From Petunia secreta (taxonomy: Eukaryota > Streptophyta > Magnoliopsida > Solanales > Solanaceae), in assembly GCA_029990175.1 (NCBI GenBank), contig JARKIP010000005.1:31195501-31259500 (forward strand): a stretch of DNA of 64,000 nt, written 5' to 3'. The position numbers were made by a program, and so were the translations under genes. Position 1 is the stretch's first letter, and the number at the start of each line of letters is the position of its first letter. The notes beneath the pieces are model-generated. The model was not told where the DNA came from, did not search any database, and saw only the letters and a program-made list of their open reading frames with translations. Shown one piece after another: positions 11,201 to 18,906 of this stretch.

Positions 11201-12278
11201 CATGAACCACTTGTTTGTCGTATTGCCAAGGCCTTCCAAACAAAAGATGGCAAGCTTGCATTGGCACCACGTCAAACATGTGTTCATCTTGATAGTTTCC
11301 AATCTTGAACCTAACCAAGACTTGCTTCACTACCCTCAATTCCCCACACTCACTTAGCCATTGCAAACGGTAGGGGCTCGGGTGTTTAATGGTAGTCAAC
11401 TTCAATTGTGAGACCAAAGATTGGCTCACCACATTTGCACAACTACCCGAGTCAATAATCATGGAACAAACTTGCCCCCTCACTCTACAACGGGCATGGA
11501 ACAAGTTCTCCCTTTGCTCATCTTCCCTCTCCTCACTCAACATAGTTCCCAAAATGCGGCGTACCACAAGGAACATATTAGGATCATCCCCCTCCGTCGC
11601 TCTCTCCTCACCTTCACCCTCAACTTCCTCACTCTCCTCCTCATCATCTTCCTCGGGCTCACTTTCCCCCTCATAGACCAACCCATCATCCATTACAATC
11701 ATTGTTTTCCGGGTAGGGCACTCTTTGGCAAAGTGGCCATAACCCTTGCATTTATGACATTGGAAGGAAGAAGAAGAAGGAGTATTTAAAGTAGTTTTAG
11801 AAGTACCTCCAACTTCTTTGTGGTCGCTCTTCGGGGTAGCCTTCTCAAAAGGCTTCTTTACATCTCGACTCCCACTTGCCCCACTAGCATATGGGCTCTT
11901 CCATTCTTTGGTGCGAGTTGAAGGAGTGGTGGTGGTAGTACTCCTATAGCGAGGAGCCTTTTCTTCTTTGAGCCATTTCTCGGCTTCAACCGCGGCATCA
12001 CAAACATCTTGCAAGGAGTGGAAGATGTGAAGTCTCAATTGGGAAGCAATCTCCCTACTCAAGCCACTTTTGAAATGGATGATAGCTTGTTCTTCATCCT
12101 CCGTTTCCATGTCAAGAGCCATCCGGTTTTTCTCAAAGTCGTTGAAATATTCATCAACGGACTTGTAGCCTTGCTTCAATTCATAGAGCTTTTTGAGTTG
12201 CTCTTGTCGATACTTGGGAGTCACATACTTGTTGTTCATAACTTCTTTCAATTCTTCCCAAGTGATGTTCATCCGCAA
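8010..12278 (-). CDS. pol: E3 Pol with Gag C-terminal half (zinc knuckle, PR, RT, RNase H, IN)
   Basis: 1422 residues from an internal Met; the natural start is in the separated upstream piece. In order: Gag core; zinc knuckle C174, C177, H182, C187; acidic linker; PR DSG 276-278; RT with MPFG 626-629 and YFDD 656-659; RNase H with D804, E842, D867; IN HHCC (H987, H994, C1024, C1027); IN D1056, D1117, E1153, a D,D35E spacing; GPF motif at 1292-1294. Residues 1341-1352 (SRTKSSQEGEDD) are encoded by the hairpin and PPT, and about 70 more residues lie in the LTR, including PFTRSQAK. All catalytic residues are present. This is the best preserved enzyme set in the window, but it is disconnected from the Gag start by a frameshift at 12292. 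Confidence 0.95.
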   Translation of the reverse strand: MRMNITWEELKEVMNNKYVTPKYRQEQLKKLYELKQGYKSVDEYFNDFEKNRMALDMETEDEEQAIIHFKSGLSREIASQLRLHIFHSLQDVCDAAVEAEKWLKEEKAPRYRSTTTTTPSTRTKEWKSPYASGASGSRDVKKPFEKATPKSDHKEVGGTSKTTLNTPSSSSFQCHKCKGYGHFAKECPTRKTMIVMDDGLVYEGESEPEEDDEEESEEVEGEGEERATEGDDPNMFLVVRRILGTMLSEEREDEQRENLFHARCRVRGQVCSMIIDSGSCANVVSQSLVSQLKLTTIKHPSPYRLQWLSECGELRVVKQVLVRFKIGNYQDEHMFDVVPMQACHLLFGRPWQYDKQVVHDGRANTYTVKHEGKRFVLTPLTPKQVSEDYRRMKELREAAKAKSPIVAKSLAETPPSPTGRMCAMMQPGEVLRGNDGTKMLICLVHKGMVLNSESDYLSNPNPLPSAIDNVLKVYEDMFPEEMPDGLPPLRGIEHQIDFVPGSQIPNKPAYRSNPEDTRELQKQIDELLTKGLVRESLSPCAVPVILVPKKDGTWRMCVDCRAVNKITVKYRHPIPRLDDMLDELSGSSVFSKIDLRSGYHQIRMKPGDEWKTAFKTKFGLYEWLVMPFGLSNAPSTFMRLMNHVLKPFINKFVVVYFDDILIYSKSIDDHVGHLSQVLEVLRAEKLYANFKKCAFCVEKVVFLGFVVSANGVEVDESKVEAIRDWPTPTTVSHVRSFHGLASFYRRFVRDFSTIAAPLTELVKKDKPFVWGESQERAFQELKGRLSTAPLLQLPDFGKAFEVECDASGVGIGGVLMQEGRPVAYFSEKLKGATLNYSTYDKELYALVRALAHWQHYLWPREFVIKSDHESLKHLRGQEKLNKRHAKWVEFIESFPYVIHYKKGKDNIVADALSRKFALATTLASRLVGFESIKSLYAHDPKLKSIYDALVSGERVEKYQWVDGYIFKHGRVCVPESSWRDVLVQEAHCGGLMGHFGVDKTMAILKEQFHWPKMRPLVERFCNACLDCKRAKSRSNNQGLYTPLPIPTSPWVDLSMDFVMALPRTRGGHDSIFVVVDRFSKMAHFIPCKKTNDAHHVASLFIDHVLKLHGVPRTIVSDRDSKFLSHFWKCLWGALGTKLLFSTSHHPQTDGQTEVVNRTLGALLRAMTKGKAGTWIDKLPLMEFAYNRTLHRMIGMTPFECVYGFNPLIPLDLTPLPRDVVVDFEGKARAKALLELHAKARKALEEAYEKIATKRNKGRKKVEFKKGDWVWVHFRKERFPIQRKGKLAPRGDGPFQVLSKINNNAYVIDLPGEYNVSTTFNVSDLTSFDVGDDTLEEDASISRTKSSQEGEDDATQIASRPFTRSQAKDIQDAHLHLVWRGGDETSSGKDLKAMHWSSFHVETGQETVQEAGEQNRAKTGEVC
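8227..8262 (-). other. E3 polypurine tract and adjacent hairpin
   Basis: The minus strand reads AAGAAGGGGAGGA next to the LTR (plus-strand primer), preceded by an inverted repeat TTTCG-AGGA-CGAAA at about 8245-8262. Both lie inside the coding frame. Confidence 0.85.
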
Positions 12279-12960
12279 CCCAAGTCTTCTCCTCGGTCAT
12301 ATCATTTGTGTCAAAGACCCGCTCCAATTGGATCTTCCATTCAAGAAATGCTTCCGGATCACTAGTCCCCTTGAAAGGCGGGATAGTGATCTTGACACTA
12401 TTGAGATTAGTGTCTCGACCCCCACGGTGTTGTTCCGGTTGAACCCCATAGTTGTCATCAACATCTTCATATTCCCTTCCCAAGTTTCTTCCCATATAAG
12501 CTCTTGGTGGTCCTCGACCTCGACCACGACCTCTATCTATACCTCGGCCTCCATTCATCGCCCTCCTATTTGGATAGGGGACATCAAAGTAATCATCATC
12601 AAGTCCGAGGCCCTCCCCTTCTTGAGCTTCATCAACTTGCTCAAGAGGTGCAATGTTTCTCCGTGGCCTTAGGAATGGAACATCTCCTTGGGGATTGCCC
12701 AAGGGTTGGGGATTGCCCAACATTCTTTCTCTAGCAAGAGCCTCATCCCTCAACCGTTGTCGACGAACTAGCTCCGCATATTGATCCGGCTTCATGATGG
12801 AATCATCACTAGTGCCTTCATTGGGGTCCTTTTGGACACTCGGGGTCCTCTCCTTTTCAAGAACCTCCATTTTAAGGTTTAGGGCCTTCACCTCGGCTAA
12901 CAAGCTAGCCAAGACGTCGGTTGGAACCTCAATGGTACTCTTTGCCTTCTCCTCCGCCAT
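12181..12960 (-). CDS. gag: E3 Gag N-terminal fragment, frameshifted
   Basis: Starts at the natural gag ATG (12960, MAEEKAKS). Homologous to E1 Gag down to 12293, with coiled coil, two LGNPQ motifs and an RG-rich segment. It then runs out of frame to a stop at 12181. The cause is a 77-bp deletion at 12292 relative to E1 (bases 3031-3107 there) between copies of TCTTCTCC. The lost segment encodes part of the Gag core including a Trp-Trp motif region. Probably non-functional. Confidence 0.92.
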   Translation of the reverse strand: MAEEKAKSTIEVPTDVLASLLAEVKALNLKMEVLEKERTPSVQKDPNEGTSDDSIMKPDQYAELVRRQRLRDEALARERMLGNPQPLGNPQGDVPFLRPRRNIAPLEQVDEAQEGEGLGLDDDYFDVPYPNRRAMNGGRGIDRGRGRGRGPPRAYMGRNLGREYEDVDDNYGVQPEQHRGGRDTNLNSVKITIPPFKGTSDPEAFLEWKIQLERVFDTNDMTEEKTWVADEHHLGRIERSYEQQVCDSQVSTRATQKAL

Positions 12961-13020
12961 GTACCTACAACAATCAAAAACAAGAAAGGAAGATTAGAGT
13001 AAAAGTCCTCTTTGATCAAC

Positions 13021-13353
13021 TGATAAGGGGCAAAAACACGCGGAAGCTACAAATGATATGAAAGTGCGGAAGCTAAAACAAGATAGGCGATATCGATTAA
13101 GATATCGAGATAAAAGCAAGACGAGGCTTGAACGTTTACCTAAGTAGCACCGAGGAACTCGTCTCGATACACCCCGGGTGAAGTCAAGGATCACCTATAC
13201 TACGCAACTACCCTCAAGAGACACTCGGCTCTCGCAAATAGAATGATCAAAGAGGTTTCGATGTTCAACTTGGAATCCACCAAGTGAAATCATGCCCGCT
13301 CACGGGTTCTTCATTGAGATTCACTCAAGAAATATATCATTCTACATTCAAGG
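13021..13353 (-). repeat. LTR fragment of a K-type element within the E3 leader
   Basis: Begins TGATAAGGGGC and is the reverse complement of sequence like the R-U5 end of K's LTR (which ends GCCCCTTATCA), with the paired CGCGGAAGC motifs and a gatatc repeat. No partner LTR or TSD is seen, so it arrived as a fragment, by template switching or by insertion plus deletion. Confidence 0.65.
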
Positions 13354-13991
13354 TTTGTTCAGCTGAACCAGAATTTCGACAGAAAAACAGCAGTTTTGGC
13401 ACAACAACAACCCAAATGCAATGTATTTCAGTTTTCAAGCTTTCCAAAGATGTTTTTCAGCTGGAACAAACATTCCCCAATAGTTCATACACAAAAACAA
13501 CCATCAAACAACTTGTTTTCAAAGATTTTTTGACAAGTTCTTCAATATTTCCAAACCTTCAAGAACCAAATTTTCGATTTTCACTACAATACTCCAAATG
13601 ATGTTATGTTGGTATCAAAACAACGGGAAAACTATTGTGAACAATCCCCGATACCAAACATTCACAATATCATAACATCAAGCAAGTTTTGGCAAATTTT
13701 GCAAAATACCCAACCTAGGGTTCAATTTTTGAACTTTTGATTTTCAACTCCAAAACGCGTTTTGTTGGTACCCAATTGTCGGGTTCACGTAAACAAACAA
13801 TCCCCGATAATCAAAACCAACAAAATCGTAACACAAGCGATTTCCTCCAAATTTTTGGGTTTTTGAGTTTTTTTTTGAATTTTTTTCTTCTTTTCAATAT
13901 AACAAGAACAAGAACACGAAAATAAATGCGGAACAAAGATGACAAGCACGAAGAGTAGGACGAGGGCTCGTAAGAACGCAACCCTAGCCTT

Positions 13992-14003
13992 GCTCTGATA
14001 CCA
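13992..14003 (-). other. E3 primer binding site (initiator tRNA-Met)
   Basis: Minus strand TGGTATCAGAGC, 2 bases from the LTR edge at 14006. Confidence 0.93.
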
Positions 14004-14005
14004 AC

Positions 14006-14755
14006 TGATGCAATCGAAAATACGAAAGCGATACAAGATAAGAAACGAGACGAGACTCACACTAAAGTCGAGTAGCAACGAAGAACTTGTTCCGTTACAC
14101 CCCGAGCGATTGGAAAGAATCACCTACGCTAAGCAACTATCCTCAAGAGACACGAGGCTCAAGCAAATAGAATGATCGAAGATGGATTGAAGAGCAACTT
14201 GGATTCATCCAATTGATTTCAAGCCAAAAGAGTTACAATGTCAAGAGCTATGCTCATTCAATGTGTTTTGTGTTCAAAGTAGTGTTAAAACAATAAATGA
14301 TGAAAGAGGGCATTTATAGCACCTCATTACAATGTTTCCTAGCATTCTGGTCCGCTGCTACTCGAGTGTTCTTCGCGATCGCGCAGAGTTATACGCGATC
14401 GCGTGGAACACTAAAATGCAGAAGGTCGCGATAGCGCGAGTCTTGGCGCGATCGCGCAGGCAAAAGAAATGGTCATCGCGATCGCGTGAGTGATGGACGC
14501 GATCGCGAAGAGCAAGTTTCCAGTCTTAGGCAGTAAGCTCAGCAGACTTCCCCTGTTTTTGCCCTGTTTTGCTCCCCTGCTTCTTGCACTGTTTCCTGCC
14601 CTGTTTCCACATGGAATGAGCTCCAATGCATTGCCTTTAAGTCCTTCCCCGAGCTCGTCTCATCCCCGCCTCTCCAAACCAAGTGTAGGTGAGCGTCTTG
14701 TATGTCCTTGGCTTGACTTCGAGTGAATGGTCTCGATGCAATTTGGGTTGCATCA
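14006..14755 (-). repeat. E3 5' LTR (750 bp)
   Basis: Same length and, by eye, same sequence as the 3' LTR at 7477-8226. Palindrome array 14372-14510; TATA box (minus, GCTATAAATG) 14311-14320. Followed by the TSD GAGGA. Confidence 0.95.
14311..14320 (-). promoter_or_regulatory. E3 LTR TATA box
   Basis: GCTATAAATG on the minus strand, downstream of the palindrome array. Confidence 0.7.
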
Positions 14756-15122
14756 GAGGATATCTCATTGAGACTTGAAACCGTCGAGAGGAATCAAGTT
14801 GAGACTGGTGAGAGGAGGACCCCGAGTGTCCAAATTGAATCCGGAGAGGGCACGAGTCATAGCACTCCTATGACTCCCGGACACTTTGTTGAGCTAACCA
14901 AGAAGTATGAACAAAGCAAAGTTGAAGCTCTACGAGAGCGTGGGTTGGGCAATCCCCAACAAGAGAGCAATCCTCTCAACTTGGGCAATCCCCAAGGAAA
15001 TGCTCCACTTCGAAGACCCGTTAGGTTTGTCCCACCTCTTGAGCAAGTTGTTGAGACTCAAGAAGAGGAGGAAGCCGAGTATGGTGATGAGGCCTATGGG
15101 TATGATGCTCCTTATCAACCTA

Positions 15123-15899
15123 TGATGAGACCCAAATCGTGCCAAGACACCTTCCAACACTTTCCGACATGTGCCAAGCTTGGAAGATACAATGGACTTG
15201 AAGTCAAGGGCTTTGGAAGTGTTCCGGATGGTTTCATCATTAGGCTCCACGCCTAAGGAGGAGGAAGAAGGCCCAGCACAGCCAGGCGCCCCGCCTAGAC
15301 CCAGGCGCCCCGCCTAGGAAGCTCACTGCCTAAGAATGGAATTGTGCCTAGGCGCCCCGCCTGCCTAGGCGCCCCAGCCCAGGCGCCCGCCTAGCTCAGG
15401 CGCCCCGCCTAGCCCCAGGCGCCCCGCCTAGCTTCAGCATGATCCAGGCGCCCCTCCCAGCCCAGGCGCCCCTCCTAGCTACTGAATTTATGTTTCTTTT
15501 ACTGTTTTGCCCTACGTGGCTTATTTGGTGAACCTTATTAGTAAGGGTATTTAAGTCATTGTGTAAGCTTGGGAAACACTATAAATAACCAAGCCTAGCT
15601 TATTTTACATTTAGTTAGTTAATGTTGAATTGAGAGGATAGAAGATAGAATAGGCTTGGCCATTCTTGTTGAAGCTCGGCTTCATGTATCTCTTACGTTG
15701 AATCCATTGTGGATCACCGCTAGTGTGAGTCCCGTTTAATGGTTCAAGTCTCTTCTCCCTTTTGAATCAATCTATGTGTTTTAGTTTGATTCATTCTTTT
15801 CTTCTATTTTCTGTCCTTCCCCATCCTTATTTCTTGGTTATCGTGTCTTAATTGCTTCCGCCTCTACTTTACTTGCTTCCGCGATTTTGAGTCTCATCA
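15123..15899 (+). repeat. E4 5' LTR (777 bp)
   Basis: Begins TGATGAGACCC and ends GAGTCTCATCA. U3 is like L's and carries AGGCGCCCCGCCT palindromes at 15280-15475. TATA box CTATAAATAA at 15579-15588. The R-U5 half, however, resembles the J LTR (inverted at 60261 onward) and not L, so the LTR is mosaic. It has one 18-bp palindrome unit more than the visible part of the 3' LTR. Confidence 0.9.
15579..15588 (+). promoter_or_regulatory. E4 LTR TATA box
   Basis: CTATAAATAA about 100 bases downstream of the palindrome array. Confidence 0.7.
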
Positions 15900-15904
15900 G
15901 TTTG

Positions 15905-16058
15905 TGATAAGACCCGAATTGGAGCCACCAAGAGCCAAGCATGAGAGCACAAAGGATACAAGGCAAGGGCACCGGAGGAGGGTTCGAGAGTGATTTGGAG
16001 TCATGGACTTGAGCGCCAATGAGGGAGGACCGGCTACGGACCAAGGAGGAACACTTAG
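15905..16058 (+). repeat. C 5' LTR, first part
   Basis: Starts TGATAAGACCCGAATTGG, as in the 3' LTR at 28213. Interrupted by D after ...ACACTTAG. Confidence 0.92.
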
Positions 16059-16880
16059 TGATGTAGGAAATCAAACGCGGAAAGTAAAAGATAAAGAACG
16101 AGACGTAACTCGATCTCTAATCCCAAGTAGCAACGGAGAACTTGTTCCGTTACACCCCGAGAGAAGGACAAGAACACCTACGCTATGCAACTACCCTCGA
16201 GCTAACGCGAGCACGCAAGTAGAATGGTCGGAGAGGAAGAGTATTCATCTAGATCCGCTAGAAGAACTACAAGTCCCAAAACAAAAGGTTTCATTCAATA
16301 ATCAAGAGCCTTGCTCATGTTCATCATTCATAATCATCAATAATAAGCTAAGTGTAAAATAAGCTAGGCTTGGATATTTATAGTGTTTTCCCAAGCTTAC
16401 ACAAAGACTTAATTACCCTTACTAATAAGGTTCATCAAATAAGCCACGTAGGGCAAAATAGTAAAAGAAACATAAGTTCAGCAGCTAGGTGGGGCGCCTG
16501 GAACATGTTGAAGCTAGGCTGGGCGCCTGGAGCTAGGCGGGGCGCCTGGCTTGGCCTTCAGCTAGGCTGGGCGCCTGAAGCTAGGCGGGGCGCCTGGCTT
16601 GGCCTTCAGCTAGGCTGGGCGCCTAGCCAGGTGGGGCGCCTGGTGCTTTGCTGGGCCTTAGGCAGTGAGCTCCCTAGGCGGGGCGCCTGGGGTAGGCGGG
16701 GCGCCTAGCTCTGCTGGGCTCTCTTCTTCCTTAGGCGTGAGGCCTAGTTTGAGCACCCGGAATGGCTTCCAATCGCTTCCTTCTTCAAGGCCCTTCCTCT
16801 CCAAGTGTAAATGCGCTTCTTGGACATCCTTGGCTTGGCTCCGAGTGAATGGTCTCCTTGTGGTGGATTGCCCGGCATCA
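16059..16880 (-). repeat. D 3' LTR (822 bp)
   Basis: Bounded by TGATGTAGG and GGCATCA. AGGCGGGGCGCCT-type palindromes at 16490-16712; TATA box (minus) near 16375-16383. U3 next to the PPT encodes the polyprotein tail with PFTRSQAK. Confidence 0.93.
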
Positions 16881-17155
16881 TCCTCCCCTTCTTGAGAAGA
16901 TTTCGTCCTCGAAATCGAGGCATCATCATCCACGACCCCTTCATTACCTACATCCAAAGGAACCAAGTCACAAACATTGAAAGTATTAGAAACTTGATAC
17001 CCACTTGGCAAGTCGATCACGTAGGCGTTGTTGTTTATCTTTGAGAGCACTTGGAATGGCCCATCGCCACGGGGTGCTAACTTCCCTTTTCTAAGGTTTG
17101 GAAACCTTTCTTTCCGGAAGTGCACCCACACATAGTCACCTTTCTTGAGTTCCAC
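16658..17155 (-). CDS. pol: D integrase C-terminus and LTR-encoded tail, frameshifted off
   Basis: 165 residues in a third frame: a basic segment (KKGDYVWVHFRKERF), the GPFQVLSKINNNAYVIDLP region, acidic residues, SRTKSSQEGEDD over hairpin and PPT, then RRPFTRSQAK and about 60 residues inside the LTR. It is separated from the rest of integrase by a 1-base deletion near 17190 (30 bases where E3 has 31). Confidence 0.88.
   Translation of the reverse strand: MELKKGDYVWVHFRKERFPNLRKGKLAPRGDGPFQVLSKINNNAYVIDLPSGYQVSNTFNVCDLVPLDVGNEGVVDDDASISRTKSSQEGEDDAGQSTTRRPFTRSQAKDVQEAHLHLERKGLEEGSDWKPFRVLKLGLTPKEEESPAELGAPPTPGAPPRELTA
16881..16916 (-). other. D polypurine tract and adjacent hairpin
   Basis: The minus-strand purine tract GAAGGGGAGGA abuts the LTR. 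The inverted repeat GATTTCG-AGGA-CGAAATC (7-bp stem, 4-base loop) is at 16899-16916. Confidence 0.87.
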
Positions 17156-18906
17156 CTTCTTGCGTCCTTTGTTTTTCTTGGAAGCAACCTAGCATAGGCT
17201 TCCTCCAAATTCTTCTTCGCCTTTGCATGGAGTTCCATCATTGCTTTTGCTCTAGCTTTACCTTCAAAATTAACAACCATTTCCCTTGGCAAAGGGGTTA
17301 GATCAAGGGGAATCAAGGGGTTAAAACCATACACACACTCGAATGGAGTCATACCAATCATCCGATGCACGGTTCGATTGTAGGCAAACTCCATAAGAGG
17401 TAGCTTATCTATCCAAGTCCCACCCTTACCTCGGGTCATGGCTCTAAGAAGAGCACCCAAGGTTCGGTTCACCACTTCAGTTTGCCCATCGGTTTGGGGG
17501 TGGTGGGACGAAGAAAACAAGAGTTTGGTGCCAAGGGCACCCCATAAACTCCTCCAAAAATGACTTAGGAACTTAGTGTCCCTATCACTCACTATGGTTT
17601 GAGGCACACCATGCAATTTCAAGATATTATCAATAAACAAGGTTGCAACATGTTGTGCATCATCACATTTACGACATGGAATGAAATGAGCCATTTTGGA
17701 GAACCTATCCACAACAACATAAATGCTATCATGGCCCCCCCTAGTCCTTGGTAGTCCCATCACAAAATCCATCGAAATATCCAACCATGGACTAGTAGGT
17801 ACGGGGAGTGGGGTATACAAACCATGGGGGTTCGACTTGGACTTAGCAACCTTGCATTCAAGACAAGAGTTGCAAAGTTTCTCAACATGGGTCCCCATTT
17901 TTGGCCAATGGAATTGTTCCCGAAGGATGGCCAAGGTCTTGTCCCGACCAAAATGACCCATGAGTCCTCCACAATGTGCCTCTCGCACAAGCAATTCCCT
18001 CCATGAGGACTCGGGTATGCACACTTTACCATTCTTAAAGATATATCCATTAACCCATTGGTATTTCTCAACTCTCTCCCCCTTCTCTAGAGCGTCAAGG
18101 ACACTCTTTAGCTTTGGGTCATGAGCATACATCAATTTAATGCTCTCAAACCCCATGAGCTTAGAGGTGAGAATGGTGGCTAGAGCAAACTTTCTCGAAA
18201 GCGCATCCGCCACAACATTGTCCTTCCCTTTCTTATATTGGATCACATAGGGAAAGGACTCAATGAATTCAACCCACTTGGCATGTCTCTTATTGAGCTT
18301 CTCTTGGCCTCTCAAATGCTTGAGTGACTCATGGTCACTCTTGATTACAAACTCACGAGGCCAAAGATAGTGTTGCCAATGGGCAAGGGCTCTCACAAGG
18401 GCATACAACTCCTTGTCATATGTAGAATAGTTCAAGGAGGCCCCTTTTAATTTCTCACTAAAGTAGGCGATGGGTTTGCTATCTTGCATTAATACACCAC
18501 CAATTCCCACCCCCGAGGCATCACATTCAACCTCAAATGCCTTTCCGAAGTCGGGCAATTGCAATAGAGGGGCGGTACTCAACCTACTTTTCAATTCATG
18601 GAAGGCCTTCTCTTGAGGCTCTCCCCAAACAAACGGTTGGTCTTTCTTCACCAATTCGGTGAGTGGAGCGGCAATGGAGCTAAAGTCCCTCACAAATCGC
18701 CTATAAAAGCTTGCGAGACCATGAAAGCTCCTCACTTGAGTCACGGTAGTAGGAGTAGGCCAATCACGTATGGCCTCTACCTTAGACTCATCCACCTCCA
18801 CTCCTCGGGCACTCACAACAAACCCAAGGAAGACAACCTTATCCACACCAAAGGCACACTTTTTGAAATTAGCATAGAGCTTTTCGGCTCTCAAAGCATC
18901 AAGCAC
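17077..18906 (-). CDS. pol: D RT thumb/connection, RNase H and integrase core
   Basis: 609 residues. Begins in the RT segment after the active site, continues through the RSFHGLASFYRRFVRDFS connection, RNase H (ECDAS, YDKELYA, SDHES), the HHCC finger (EAHCGG...GHFG, CNSCLEC) and the integrase triad residues (SMDFVMG, VSDRDTKF, TEVVNRTLG). It ends out of frame after the 1-base deletion near 17190. A remnant, not an independent gene; the start used is only where the frame opens. Confidence 0.9.
   Translation of the reverse strand: MLDALRAEKLYANFKKCAFGVDKVVFLGFVVSARGVEVDESKVEAIRDWPTPTTVTQVRSFHGLASFYRRFVRDFSSIAAPLTELVKKDQPFVWGEPQEKAFHELKSRLSTAPLLQLPDFGKAFEVECDASGVGIGGVLMQDSKPIAYFSEKLKGASLNYSTYDKELYALVRALAHWQHYLWPREFVIKSDHESLKHLRGQEKLNKRHAKWVEFIESFPYVIQYKKGKDNVVADALSRKFALATILTSKLMGFESIKLMYAHDPKLKSVLDALEKGERVEKYQWVNGYIFKNGKVCIPESSWRELLVREAHCGGLMGHFGRDKTLAILREQFHWPKMGTHVEKLCNSCLECKVAKSKSNPHGLYTPLPVPTSPWLDISMDFVMGLPRTRGGHDSIYVVVDRFSKMAHFIPCRKCDDAQHVATLFIDNILKLHGVPQTIVSDRDTKFLSHFWRSLWGALGTKLLFSSSHHPQTDGQTEVVNRTLGALLRAMTRGKGGTWIDKLPLMEFAYNRTVHRMIGMTPFECVYGFNPLIPLDLTPLPREMVVNFEGKARAKAMMELHAKAKKNLEEAYARLLPRKTKDARRWNSRKVTMCGCTSGKKGFQTLEKGS

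Larger units (their letters stand above)
12961..14005 (-). other. E3 leader, chimeric
   Basis: No gene. Matches E1's leader at both ends, but E1's bases ~3830-4421, including its GCGATCGCG cluster, are replaced by an unrelated block at about 13009-13353. The primer site is at 13992-14003. Confidence 0.8.
7477..14755 (-). mobile_element. E3: full-length gag-pol LTR retrotransposon, inserted in E2 gag
   Basis: A 7279-bp minus-strand element with two 750-bp LTRs in which I see no difference, and the TSD GAGGA at 7472-7476 and 14756-14760. It contains primer site, leader, gag and pol. Identical LTRs argue for recent insertion, but gag carries a 77-bp deletion and the leader has been partly replaced, so this copy needs Gag from elsewhere. 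Same family as E1. Confidence 0.96.
5826..15122 (+). mobile_element. E2: L-family LTR retrotransposon, interrupted remnant
   Basis: Plus-strand element closely related to L. Visible parts are the 3' half of the 5' LTR, primer site, leader, and two pieces of gag separated by E3. It stops at 15122, where the 5' LTR of E4 begins. The remainder should lie beyond the far side of E4, outside the window or lost. It is the outermost and hence oldest element of the left nest. Confidence 0.88.
7412..15122 (+). pseudogene. gag: E2 gag, N-terminal part, split by E3 and cut by E4
   Basis: Starts ATG GCA AAC at 7412, as in L. 65 bases are present before E3 (7477-14755), and the frame resumes after the duplicated GAGGA at 14761. 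The second piece encodes the Gag coiled coil, two LGNPQ motifs and an acidic stretch, about 145 residues in all. It ends at 15122 with the E4 LTR; the open frame continues into that LTR only by chance. Non-functional as it stands. Confidence 0.87.

Noticed and set aside
15123..15899. LTR first taken as the 3' LTR of E2, implying an internally deleted element.
   Set aside because: Its R-U5 does not match E2's 5' LTR, and the GTTTG duplication around element C links it to the primer site at 29021, making it E4's 5' LTR.
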